Notes under the pieces: model-generated | The model's database searches: none | What the model was told of the DNA's origin: nothing | The model's input: only the letters and a program-made list of their open reading frames with translations | From: Streptomyces ossamyceticus | GTDB taxonomy: Bacteria > Actinomycetota > Actinomycetes > Streptomycetales > Streptomycetaceae | DNA: 38,572 bases | Reading direction: 5' to 3' | Assembly (NCBI RefSeq): GCF_001418475.1 | Contig: NZ_LIQX01000206.1 | Location: forward strand, 1-38,572 | Shown: in pieces, positions 26,050-34,308 of the stretch | How positions within the stretch are numbered: position 1 is the first letter of the stretch | Layout of the letters: each line of letters starts with the position of its first letter | Made by a program: the position numbers and the translations under genes

Positions 26050-27473
26050 CCGCGCACAGCACCATCTCCTCCCCCGCCACACACCCCCGCGAACACGGAT
26101 CCCCGCCCTTCTCGGTCATGCCGTCGCGCGGGGCCGTCCCGAGTGCCCCACGCCCCGTCGGCAGGCCGCGGCCCCCGGGGGCGGCGTCACCGGTATCGCT
26201 GCTCGTCGCGGACGGCGCGGCCGCCCTGCTGGGTGCCCTGACACTGACCGGGCCTCAGCTCCATCCGCCCGCCCTGGCCTTGCTGGCCGCGTTGGTGCTG
26301 CTGCGTCCGCATCGTACGCGCCCGCCGCTACCGGGCGTCCTCGACGAACTGCCCGCCATCTGTGGCCGCATCGCGGTCGCCTGGCTGGCGCTCGCCGCGC
26401 TGACGGCGGCCTACCGGCCGGAGCACGCATTGTCCGCCCGTACCCTGCTGGTGGGCTTCGCCGTGCAGGCCGCGGCGAGTTGCGCGCTACGCGGCATGGT
26501 GCACACGTGGTGCCGCTCCGCGCTGCTGCGCAACCCCGGCGCGACACTCGTCATCGGCCCGGCGGCGACCGCGCAGCGCGTGGCCGCCGCCGTGCTGCGC
26601 CACCCCCGATGCGGGCTACGGCCGGTGGGAATCGTGGCCGAACAGCAGGACGGCGCCGGGGACCTGCCGGTTCTGACCACCCGTGAAGAGGTCGCGAGGG
26701 CGGTCGTCCAGAACGGCGTTCGGGCGGCGTTGGCCGTCGACCCCTCCGTACGGTTCCAGCAGGGACCGCTGCTGAGCGCGCTGGCCGATTGGGGCTGCAC
26801 GGTGTGGGAGGTGGACGCGGACTCTCCGTCGTACGCGACGAAGGACCGACTGGCCGGGTTCTCCTGCCGGCTTCTGCAGAGGTCCACGACGCCACTCGCC
26901 AGCGCGGGCAAACGAGCGTTCGACATCCTCGTGTCGGCGACGCTACTTCTGCTGGTCAGTCCCCTGTTGCTGGTGTGCGCGGTGGCACTGCGGATCACCG
27001 ACGGGCCGGGGGTGGTGTTCCGGCAGGAGCGCATCGGCAAGGACGGAAAGCCGTTCACGCTGTTGAAGTTCCGCACCCACCGTCCCCTCGACGAACACGA
27101 GGCGGCGACCCGGTGGAGCGTGGCGAACGAACGCGAGATGCGCGGTTTCTGCCGCATGCTCCGGCGCACCTCGCTCGATGAGCTCCTCCAGTTGTGGAAC
27201 GTGCTGCGGGGCGACATGAGTCTGGTCGGGCCTCGGCCCGAGCGCCCCTACTTCGTCGGACAGTTCAGCGAGTCCTACCCCGGCTACGCGGCTCGCCACC
27301 GTATGCGGACCGGCCTCACCGGCCTCGCCCAGATCCATGGACTGCGCGGCGACACGTCCATCGAGGACCGCTTCCGGTTCGACAACGTCTACATCGACAA
27401 CTGGTCGCTGTGGCAGGACGTGTGCATCCTGTTGCGCACCGTGGGCACGCTGACGCGCCCGACAGGAAGCTGA
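26046..27473 (+). CDS. Polyprenyl glycosylphosphotransferase (initiating sugar transferase)
   Basis: A 475-aa membrane protein of the WcaJ/CpsE type that moves a sugar-1-phosphate onto undecaprenyl phosphate, the first step of repeat-unit assembly. Several hydrophobic segments precede a nucleotide-binding-like middle domain (ATLVIGPAATAQRVAAAVL to about residue 260). The catalytic bacterial sugar transferase domain follows a final membrane helix (ILVSATLLLLVSPLLLVCAV), with VVFRQERIGKDGKPFTLLKFR, RRTSLDELLQLWNVLRGDMS and LVGPRPERP. It begins with GTG inside the preceding stop region and ends 4 bp before the polymerase gene. The conserved KFRTM is KFRTH here. Confidence 0.94.
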   Translation: MTAHSTISSPATHPREHGSPPFSVMPSRGAVPSAPRPVGRPRPPGAASPVSLLVADGAAALLGALTLTGPQLHPPALALLAALVLLRPHRTRPPLPGVLDELPAICGRIAVAWLALAALTAAYRPEHALSARTLLVGFAVQAAASCALRGMVHTWCRSALLRNPGATLVIGPAATAQRVAAAVLRHPRCGLRPVGIVAEQQDGAGDLPVLTTREEVARAVVQNGVRAALAVDPSVRFQQGPLLSALADWGCTVWEVDADSPSYATKDRLAGFSCRLLQRSTTPLASAGKRAFDILVSATLLLLVSPLLLVCAVALRITDGPGVVFRQERIGKDGKPFTLLKFRTHRPLDEHEAATRWSVANEREMRGFCRMLRRTSLDELLQLWNVLRGDMSLVGPRPERPYFVGQFSESYPGYAARHRMRTGLTGLAQIHGLRGDTSIEDRFRFDNVYIDNWSLWQDVCILLRTVGTLTRPTGS

Positions 27474-27477
27474 GCGC

Positions 27478-28839
27478 ATGAGCCTCGCAGTCACACCGCT
27501 CGTGCGCCGCGGCGCCGCCCTGACGCCGGTCCTTACCGTGGTGGCCGTGCTCGCCCTGCTGGCCCTGCCACTCGACCCGCGCAGCGAGGGCGGCCCTGGT
27601 CCAGCCGACGCGATGTCCGCATTCCTGGTGCTCTTCTGTGTGGTCCGCCTCGTACGCGACCGGCGACGCCCCTTGCCACGTGCGGCCGCCGTGGTGCTGG
27701 GCCTGCCGGTCCTCGGCCTGGCCGTCGCTGCCCTGGGGGCATACTCACCCGAGGCCGGGATCACCGGCATGGGCCGGTATCTGCAGATCTTCGTGCTCGT
27801 CCCGGCGGCGGTCCTGCTGTTGATCCGCAGCCAGGGCGACTTCCGGCTGCTGGCCTGGTCGTTCGTGGCGCTCGCGGGCTGGCAGGGCGCCGTCGGAGTG
27901 CACCAGTACGTCACCCGGACCGGCGCCTCCTTCCAGGGCGAGCAGATCCGGGCGGTCGGCACGTTCGGGCCGCAGGACGTGATGGGGATGGCGACGGTGG
28001 TGGGCGTCGGCCTCGTGTGCGCGTTCGCCCTCGCGCTCGGGCGGACGTCCGTACGAGAACGGGCAGTCGCCTTCGCGTGCGCGTTGGCGCTGCTGCTGCC
28101 GCTCGCGCTGTCCTTCAGCCGGGGCGCGTGGATCGCGACGGCTGTGACCTGCACCGTGCAGCTGGCCCTGACCGGGTTGCGGCGCGCGCTCAAGGTGGCT
28201 GCGGCCGTAGTCGCGGCGGGCGTGGTCCTGGTGGGCGGTCTCGGTGTCGGCACAACGCTGCTGGAGGAACGGATCAACAGCATCGCGCAGGTCGCCGACG
28301 CCCCCGACCAGTCCGTCGCCGACCGGTACGCGCTGTGGGCGGCCGCGACCGACATGTGGCGCGAACACTCCCTGACCGGCGTCGGGTTGAAAGGGTTTCC
28401 CGAGTACCGGGACGCGTACGCCTCGCTGACGCTGTCGTCGGGCAGCGACACCGACGGCGCGGGGGCCGCGTACCGGAGGCAGCCACTGCTGTCACCGCAC
28501 AGCATGTACCTGCTGGTGCTGAGCGAGCAGGGCCTGCTCGGGCTGATGGCGTTCGCCGGGAGCTGGCTGACGCTGCTGGTGTGTGCGCTGCGGGCGACCG
28601 TGCGGGCACGCGCGTCGGGGCCGCACGGCATCGACTGCGGGCTGGTCGCCTGCGGACTGCTGGTCTGGCAGCTCACCGACTTCGCGTACGCCGACATCGG
28701 CGGCCCCTCCACCGTGCTGGCCGCCGTGGCCCTCGGGATGGTGGCGTGGTGGGCGCTGGCCGGGAACGGCAAGGCGCAGGCCGCCCCAGCGGTTCCGCTA
28801 CCCGCGAACGCGCCTGAAAGCGTGACGCGATGTCCATGA
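27478..28839 (+). CDS. O-antigen ligase/polymerase-like membrane protein (Wzy)
   Basis: A 453-aa polytopic protein with about 10-12 hydrophobic segments. Family marks are the periplasm-facing SFSRGAWIATAV segment and the C-terminal HSMYLLVLSEQGLLGLMAF, shared by Wzy polymerases and WaaL ligases. A large extracellular loop of ~130 residues lies between them (TLLEERINSIAQVADAPDQSV onward). In a locus with an initiating transferase, a flippase and a Wzz-like protein, polymerisation of lipid-linked repeat units at the outer membrane face is the likely role. Ligation to another acceptor is the alternative. It overlaps the flippase gene by 10 bp. Confidence 0.9.
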   Translation: MSLAVTPLVRRGAALTPVLTVVAVLALLALPLDPRSEGGPGPADAMSAFLVLFCVVRLVRDRRRPLPRAAAVVLGLPVLGLAVAALGAYSPEAGITGMGRYLQIFVLVPAAVLLLIRSQGDFRLLAWSFVALAGWQGAVGVHQYVTRTGASFQGEQIRAVGTFGPQDVMGMATVVGVGLVCAFALALGRTSVRERAVAFACALALLLPLALSFSRGAWIATAVTCTVQLALTGLRRALKVAAAVVAAGVVLVGGLGVGTTLLEERINSIAQVADAPDQSVADRYALWAAATDMWREHSLTGVGLKGFPEYRDAYASLTLSSGSDTDGAGAAYRRQPLLSPHSMYLLVLSEQGLLGLMAFAGSWLTLLVCALRATVRARASGPHGIDCGLVACGLLVWQLTDFAYADIGGPSTVLAAVALGMVAWWALAGNGKAQAAPAVPLPANAPESVTRCP

Positions 28840-30620
28840 CGCCGCAGACTCCGCATGCGCCCGTTTCCGGGACCGACACGGCGACCGTACCCGCGGCGCG
28901 GGCAGCCACGCAGGACGTGGCCGGCACCGTCTCCCCTGCGGCCTCCGGGAAGTTCATCGCGAGGGCCACCCTGATCACGGCGTCGCTGTCGGTCGCCGGG
29001 GCGCTGCTCGGTCTGGTGCGGGATCAGACACTGGCCCAGCTCTTCGGAGCGGGCATCGAGACGGACGCCTTTCTGGTCGCGTGGACCGTACCGGAGTTCG
29101 CCGCCACGCTCCTCATCGAGGACGGCCTGGCCATCGCGATGATCCCGGCTTTCAGCCTGGCCCTGGCCCGGCGCGCCCAGGGTGCCTCCGGCGACCCGGT
29201 CCGCTCCCTCGTCACCGGCACCCTGCCCCGCCTGTGCCTCGGCTTCGTCGCCGTGTCCGCGCTGATCATCGTAGGAGCCCGCTACCTGGTCGAGGCACTG
29301 GCGCCCGGCCTCCCCGACCCGGGTCTCGCCGCCGACTGCACCCGGCTGACAGCGACCTGTGTACTGAGCTTCGGGCTCGCCGGGTACTGCAGCGCGGCTC
29401 TGCGGGCGCACCGTCGCTTCCTGGCCCCCGCCACGATCTACGTGGCGTACAACACCGGCATCATCACCGCGATGTTCCTGCTCGGCGAGCGCTGGGGCGT
29501 GCGATCGGCGGCGGCCGGCGTGGCGATGGGCGGCTGCCTGATGGTCGCGGCCCAGCTGCCCTCCCTGCTGCGTCTGTTCAGGGCCCGACGCCCAGCCGCT
29601 TCCGGCAGCGACGTCGAAGTACGCCCGATGAACCTCGCCCTGATCAGCAGTGTTCTCATCTTCGCCATGTGCCGCCAGTCCCAGGTACTGATCGAACGCC
29701 TCCTCGCCTCCACCCTTCCCGCCGGGGCCATCTCGCACCTCAACTACGCGCAGAAGGTGGCCCAGATCCCGATGACGCTGTCGCTGATGCTGTGCACTGT
29801 CACCTTCCCGGTGATCGCGCAGGCGCTCGCCGACGGCGACACCGAACGGGCTCGCGCCCGTGTGGAGCGGGACCTCGCCCTGGCTTGCCGCCTGGTGCTC
29901 TTCGGCGCGGCGGCAGTGGTCGCCTGCGCGCCGCAGATCATCGAGATCCTGTTCCAACGAGGGGCGTTCACCGGGCAGGACACGATGGTGACGGCGAGAG
30001 TCCTGCGTGTGTACGCCCTCGGGCTCCTCGGCCAGACCCTGGTGGGCGTACTGATCCGCACCTATTTCTCTGCCGGGCGGCCCACCTGGTACCCGATCGG
30101 CGCCATGACCGCGGGTGTCATCGCGACCACCTGGATCGGGGTGGCGACCGTGGGCACCTGGGGTGTCCTGGCGATCGCCGCCGCCAACGCCGCCGGCATC
30201 ACCGTCACGGCCGCCCTGCTGCTCGCCGGCATCACGCACAGGCGTGACGGGCGCGTCAGTCCCGTCGGCGCACCGCGAGCGGGAAGACTCGCGGGACCGA
30301 ACTCGTTGGTCTCCTCGACCTGGACCGCGGCCCGACGTCGTGCCGCGCAGCTCAGCGGGCAACGCGAGGTCCCCATCCGTACCCGGGATGTGCTGTCCGA
30401 TCTGGGTAAGCCGCTGCGGGCGGCGGCGCTCGCCACGGCGGCGGGGGCGTTCACCTCCAGCGCGCCGGACTCCCCGGTGCTGGGTTTCGCGGTCGGCTGC
30501 GTGACCGTGACCGCCGTTTTCCTCCTCCTCGAACTGGCTCTGGACGCCCAGGGCCGCACATTCGCGCTCCATTCCGTAGGTGCCGTCACTCGGAGGCTGA
30601 GGCATGGCCGTTCCAGTTGA
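28830..30620 (+). CDS. MurJ/MviN-type lipid-linked oligosaccharide flippase (Wzx role)
   Basis: A 596-aa MOP-superfamily exporter with about 13-14 membrane segments. Family features are DQTLAQLFGAGIETDAFLVA, VPEFAATLLIEDGLAIAMIPAF, the LNYAQKVAQIPMTLS segment, and IIEILFQRGAFTGQDTMVTARVL. The housekeeping murJ lies elsewhere in Streptomyces genomes. Its position between the polymerase and the deacetylase makes it the probable translocator of the lipid-linked repeat unit. The cytosolic stretch around 470-530 and the late hydrophobic pair fit a MurJ-like tail. Starts at 28,830 or 28,836 are both possible; the ribosome site is weak and coupling is likely. It overlaps the deacetylase gene by 17 bp. 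Confidence 0.92.
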   Translation: MSMTPQTPHAPVSGTDTATVPAARAATQDVAGTVSPAASGKFIARATLITASLSVAGALLGLVRDQTLAQLFGAGIETDAFLVAWTVPEFAATLLIEDGLAIAMIPAFSLALARRAQGASGDPVRSLVTGTLPRLCLGFVAVSALIIVGARYLVEALAPGLPDPGLAADCTRLTATCVLSFGLAGYCSAALRAHRRFLAPATIYVAYNTGIITAMFLLGERWGVRSAAAGVAMGGCLMVAAQLPSLLRLFRARRPAASGSDVEVRPMNLALISSVLIFAMCRQSQVLIERLLASTLPAGAISHLNYAQKVAQIPMTLSLMLCTVTFPVIAQALADGDTERARARVERDLALACRLVLFGAAAVVACAPQIIEILFQRGAFTGQDTMVTARVLRVYALGLLGQTLVGVLIRTYFSAGRPTWYPIGAMTAGVIATTWIGVATVGTWGVLAIAAANAAGITVTAALLLAGITHRRDGRVSPVGAPRAGRLAGPNSLVSSTWTAARRRAAQLSGQREVPIRTRDVLSDLGKPLRAAALATAAGAFTSSAPDSPVLGFAVGCVTVTAVFLLLELALDAQGRTFALHSVGAVTRRLRHGRSS

Positions 30621-31368
30621 ACTTGTCGGCACGGACAGACGCCCCGCCGGGCGCCCCCGGCCCGTCCCGTGGGTGGCGATGTACCACTCCGTGGGCGACT
30701 GCTCCGACGACCCGTACCGCATCACGGTCACGCCCGAGCGGCTGGAGCGGCAGCTGGCCTGGCTGTGCCGGCACCGGCTGCGCGGTGTGTCCCTGCGCGA
30801 ACTGGTCGCCGCCCGCGCCCGGGGCAAAGGGCGGCGCCTGGTCGGTCTCACCTTCGACGACGGATACGCCGACTTCCTGGCCAACGCTCTGCCGGCGTTG
30901 CGCCACTGGAACTGCGGTGCCACCCTCTTCGTCCTGCCCGCGCGGCTCGGGGGCGTCAACGTCTGGGACTCGCTCGGCCCGCGCAAGCCGCTGCTGTCCG
31001 CGGACGGCGTCCGGCAGGTCGCCGACGCGGGCGTGGAGATCGGTTCGCACGGGCTTACGCACATCGATCTCACCAGGGCCGACGACGCCACCTTGACGGC
31101 CGAGGTCGCTGACAGCAGGGCACTGCTCACGGAGCTGATCGGTGCTCCGGTCGACGGTTTCTGCTACCCGTACGGCACCATCGACCGCCGCACCGTCGCC
31201 GCCGTACGCGAAGCTGGATACGCCTATGCCTGCGCCATCGACCCCGGCCCCCTGACCGGCCCGCACGCCCTCCCCCGTCTGCACATCGGTCAGAACGACA
31301 CAGCCTGGCGGCTGCACCTCAAACACCGGCTGCACCGGCTGCGCCGACGCCGCGTGGAGGGTGTGTGA
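30604..31368 (+). CDS. Polysaccharide deacetylase (NodB/CE4 family)
   Basis: A 254-aa CE4 fold. Motif 1 is TFDDGYADF (Asp base and metal Asp), motif 2 is SHGLTHIDL (H-x3-H metal site), and motif 3 is FCYPYGTIDRRTV. These zinc enzymes remove N- or O-acetyl groups from sugars. There is no signal peptide or membrane helix, so it should act on cytosolic, lipid-linked intermediates before flipping, not on the finished polymer. GGAGG precedes the ATG. One base separates its stop from the next gene. The substrate is inferred only from the locus. Confidence 0.93.
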   Translation: MAVPVELVGTDRRPAGRPRPVPWVAMYHSVGDCSDDPYRITVTPERLERQLAWLCRHRLRGVSLRELVAARARGKGRRLVGLTFDDGYADFLANALPALRHWNCGATLFVLPARLGGVNVWDSLGPRKPLLSADGVRQVADAGVEIGSHGLTHIDLTRADDATLTAEVADSRALLTELIGAPVDGFCYPYGTIDRRTVAAVREAGYAYACAIDPGPLTGPHALPRLHIGQNDTAWRLHLKHRLHRLRRRRVEGV

Positions 31369-31369
31369 C

Positions 31370-32521
31370 ATGAAAGCGCTGCACATCATCACCGGTCTCG
31401 GCGTCGGCGGTGCCGAACAACAGCTCCGCCTGCTGTTGCGGCACCTCAGCGTCGACTGCGAGGTGGTGACCCTCACCAACCCGGGCGCCGTCGCCGACGG
31501 GCTCGCTGCTGACGGAGTGCGCGTGCACCACCTCGGTATGGGCGCCAACCACGACCTGTCCGCGCTCCCCCGCCTCACCCGCCTGATCCGCACCGGTGGC
31601 TACGACCTGATCCACACCCACCTCTATCGCGCCTGCGTCTACGGCCGGTTGGCCGCCCGACTCGCCGGCGTCCGGGCCGTGGTCGCCACCGAACATTCCC
31701 TCGGCGACTCCCAGATGGAGGGCCGAAGGCTGACGGCAGGCGTCCGCGCGCTCTACCTCGCCAGTGAGCGCCTCGGCTCCGCCACGGTCGCCGTCTCCCC
31801 CGCGGTGGCCGACCGTCTCAAACGCTGGGGCGTGCCCTCCCCACGCATCGAGGTCGTTCCCAACGGGATCGACCTGGCTCGTTTCCGCTTCGACGCGTCC
31901 CGGCGCCACCACACCCGCCGTCGCCTCGGACTGCCGGAGGACGCCTACGTCGTCGGCGGGATCGGCCGCCTCACCGCGGGCAAGCGCTTCGACGTCCTCA
32001 TCCGGGCGATGGCCCTGCTGCCGGACGACCACTGGTTGTTGCTGGTCGGTGGCGGCCCGGCGGACAACGTCCTGCGCCGTACCGCCCACGAGGCGGGCGT
32101 GGCCGACCGCGTCCTGTTCACCGGCGAGCGCCCCAACGTCCCCGACGCCTCCTCAGGCCCCGACGTGCCCTCGCTCGCGTTCGCCATGGACCTGCTCGCC
32201 TCACCGTCCCCGGAGGAAACCTTCGGGCTGGCGGTCGTGGAGGCCCTGGCGGCCGGCCTGCCCGTGCTCTACACATCCTGCCCGGCGATCGAGGTCCTGC
32301 CCGCGCAGGCCGCCACCGGTGCCCTACGCGTGCGTGGCGGCCCCGAGGCGTACGCCCGTGCCGTCGCCGCAGTGCGCGCGGCCGGCCCGCGGGCCCGTAC
32401 GGCTGCGGACGCCGCGCACCACTACAGCATCTCCCACAGCGCTGCCCTACTGATGGACGTGTACACGGCAGCGGTGTCCCACTCCATGCCCCCCTCACTC
32501 CAGGAAGCCGGTTCGTCATGA
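31370..32521 (+). CDS. GT4-family glycosyltransferase
   Basis: A 383-aa GT-B enzyme. The N-terminal LHIITGLGVGGAEQQLRLL is the classical acceptor loop. The middle has VVPNGIDLARF and VGGIGRLTAGKRFDVLI. The donor domain has LLVGGGPADNVLR and the E-x7-E motif in PEETFGLAVVEALAAGLPV. The ATG at 31,370 is chosen over an upstream in-frame ATG (31,361) because GGAGGG lies 8 nt before it. It is the second glycosyltransferase of the locus and distinct from the first, so the repeat unit should hold at least three sugars counting the initiating one. It overlaps the Wzz-like gene by 4 nt. Confidence 0.92.
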   Translation: MKALHIITGLGVGGAEQQLRLLLRHLSVDCEVVTLTNPGAVADGLAADGVRVHHLGMGANHDLSALPRLTRLIRTGGYDLIHTHLYRACVYGRLAARLAGVRAVVATEHSLGDSQMEGRRLTAGVRALYLASERLGSATVAVSPAVADRLKRWGVPSPRIEVVPNGIDLARFRFDASRRHHTRRRLGLPEDAYVVGGIGRLTAGKRFDVLIRAMALLPDDHWLLLVGGGPADNVLRRTAHEAGVADRVLFTGERPNVPDASSGPDVPSLAFAMDLLASPSPEETFGLAVVEALAAGLPVLYTSCPAIEVLPAQAATGALRVRGGPEAYARAVAAVRAAGPRARTAADAAHHYSISHSAALLMDVYTAAVSHSMPPSLQEAGSS

Positions 32522-33177
32522 CCGACACCCCCACTCGATTCCGTCGGCAGCCCGTCCAGCCGGGCCGAACCGGCCTCCTGCGGCCCTGGTTGCTGCTCGC
32601 GACCGGCATGCTCGTCGGTGGCCTGGCCGGCGGTGCCTACGGCGTCCTCAAGGCCCCGACCTACACGGCGACCAGCTATGTCGTCGCCGTACCCATCGAG
32701 AACTCCGACCCGGGCTCAGCTCTCGGCTTCGCACAGGCATACGGCCGCACCGCCACGCAGCTCGCGGTGCTCGACGACGCGCAGTCGTCGGCGGGCGTGC
32801 CGGCACGAACGCTGCGGCGGAACGTGCGGACCGCCACCTCACCGGACGCGCCGATGATCGCCGTCTCGGCCACCTCCCCACGCCCCGGCCTCGCCTCCGG
32901 CATGGCCAACGCCGTCACCCGCGCGCTGACCCGCCACGCGAACAAGACCAAGTACAGCACCCACGTCGAACTCGTCCCGTTCTCAGAGGCGGTGCGGCCG
33001 GTGGAGCCGACATCCGCGTCACCGATGGTGACCGGCCTGGTCGGCACGAGCGCGGGCGGCCTGCTGGGCGGCCTGGCGCTGCTCGTCCGGCCGAAGCGGA
33101 CGGAAAGCGACGGTACCGCCCTCCCCGCGGCGGTGCCCGGCCCGGCCGCAGCCGTCGACGTACGCGGACAGCTGTGA
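32518..33177 (+). CDS. Wzz-like chain-length/co-polymerase protein
   Basis: A 219-aa protein with two membrane helices: WLLLATGMLVGGLAGGAYGVL near residues 23-43 and MVTGLVGTSAGGLLGGLALLV near 164-184. They flank an extracellular part of ~120 residues beginning PTYTATSYVVAVP, the typical Wzz opening. It ends in a short cytosolic tail with no tyrosine-kinase domain, unlike BY-kinase co-polymerases. The role would be to set polymer length or couple polymerisation to export. The first helix is followed by KAPTYTA, the usual position of the PxxY-like motif. It is coupled to its neighbours on both sides by 4-nt overlaps. Confidence 0.87.
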   Translation: MTDTPTRFRRQPVQPGRTGLLRPWLLLATGMLVGGLAGGAYGVLKAPTYTATSYVVAVPIENSDPGSALGFAQAYGRTATQLAVLDDAQSSAGVPARTLRRNVRTATSPDAPMIAVSATSPRPGLASGMANAVTRALTRHANKTKYSTHVELVPFSEAVRPVEPTSASPMVTGLVGTSAGGLLGGLALLVRPKRTESDGTALPAAVPGPAAAVDVRGQL

Positions 33178-34256
33178 CGACGCCGTACACCACGGAACTG
33201 GTCACCGACGCGCGGGCCTTCGCCGACGTGGCCCCCGGTTGGGGGCGACTGTACGAGCGGTGCGGCGCGGCGACCCCGTTTCAGCACCACGCCTGGTTGC
33301 ACTCATGGTGGCTCTCGTACGGCAGGCCCGGCCGGCTGCGGCTTGTGCTCGTGCGCGAGGGCAGCGAACTCGTGGCCGCCGCGCCCTTGATGCTCCGGCG
33401 CGGCCCGGTGCCCAGGCTCGTACCACTCGGCGGGGCGATCTCCGACTACGGGGACGTCCTCATCGACGACGAGCGCGCGGACCGGGCGGCCGCCGTGCTG
33501 GCCGAGGCGCTGTCGGCCGCGGCCCGCACCGCGCTCATCGACTTCCGCGAGGTGCGGCCGGGCGGAGCGGTCGAGCACGTCTACGAGCGCTGGAGCGGGC
33601 CGCGCCACCGGCTCCAGGACTCACTGTGCCTGGAGCTGCCCGCCGTGCCCATGGACGAACTGGTGTCCCGGCTGGCCTCCGGCAAGGCCCAACGGATCCG
33701 CGCCAAGCTGCGCAAACTGAGGTCGCTCGGCGTGGAGCGGCACGTCGTACCGTCGGACCGGGTGGGCCCGGCGCTTCAGCGGCTGCTCGAACTCCACCGG
33801 CTGCAGTGGCAGGGCCGGAACGTGACGCCGGAACACCTGCAGACACGCTTCTGCGAGCACCTGACGCGCTCAGTGGGGCCGATGGTGAGTTCCGGCGACG
33901 CCGTGGTCACCGAGTTCCGGCTCGACGGCGACGTGGTGGCCGTGGACCTGACACTGCTGTCGCCCCGGCTCGCGGGGGGCTACCTGTACGGCGCCCACCC
34001 ACGCCTGCGGGAACGCAAGGCGGACGTGGCGGTGATGCTCCTCGACGCCTGCACTCAGCACGCGGGTAACGGGAGACTGCACCGGCTGAGCCTGCTGCGC
34101 GGCGACGAGCCCTACAAACACCACTGGCGCCCCGACCCCATCACCAACCGGCGTCTGCTGCTGGCCCGGCGGCGCACGGCCCCGCTGATGTCGGCGGTGG
34201 TCGGCGACGTGGCCGTGCGGCGGCGGGGCAAGGAGTTTCTGCGTCGCTTCCGATAG
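33174..34256 (+). CDS. CelD/BcsL-like GNAT-fold acyltransferase
   Basis: A 360-aa cytosolic protein of the Acetyltransf_6 type (CelD, FemAB-like double GNAT fold). Marks are PFQHHAWLHSWWLSYG at the start, the DYGDVLID segment, SGKAQRIRAKLRKLRSLGV in the middle, and GYLYGAHPRLRERKADVAVMLLDACTQ with RLSLLRGDEPYKHHWRP at the end. Members are common in exopolysaccharide loci and are thought to add acyl or aminoacyl groups to sugars. GTG at 33,174 overlaps the previous stop (GTGA). It is the last gene of the operon and ends inside the 58-bp palindrome. Confidence 0.87.
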   Translation: MTTPYTTELVTDARAFADVAPGWGRLYERCGAATPFQHHAWLHSWWLSYGRPGRLRLVLVREGSELVAAAPLMLRRGPVPRLVPLGGAISDYGDVLIDDERADRAAAVLAEALSAAARTALIDFREVRPGGAVEHVYERWSGPRHRLQDSLCLELPAVPMDELVSRLASGKAQRIRAKLRKLRSLGVERHVVPSDRVGPALQRLLELHRLQWQGRNVTPEHLQTRFCEHLTRSVGPMVSSGDAVVTEFRLDGDVVAVDLTLLSPRLAGGYLYGAHPRLRERKADVAVMLLDACTQHAGNGRLHRLSLLRGDEPYKHHWRPDPITNRRLLLARRRTAPLMSAVVGDVAVRRRGKEFLRRFR

Positions 34257-34308
34257 CGGCCGCTGGCGGCGGGGCCCGCGCGGGTCCCGCCGCAAGTGGT
34301 CGCTATCG
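34251..34308. terminator. 58-bp palindromic bidirectional terminator
   Basis: A near-perfect hairpin with arms 34,251-34,279 and 34,280-34,308; every mismatch is a G-U pair on the plus-strand transcript. It includes the stop codons of both converging genes (TAG at 34,254 on plus, the complement of CTA at 34,303 on minus). It should end transcription in both directions. Confidence 0.85.

Noticed and set aside
26943..31130. A 1395-aa open frame on the minus strand across the exopolysaccharide operon
   Set aside because: It is antisense to four well-supported genes, is low-complexity in Arg, Gly and Thr, and shows no domain. Long antisense frames are expected at this G+C content.
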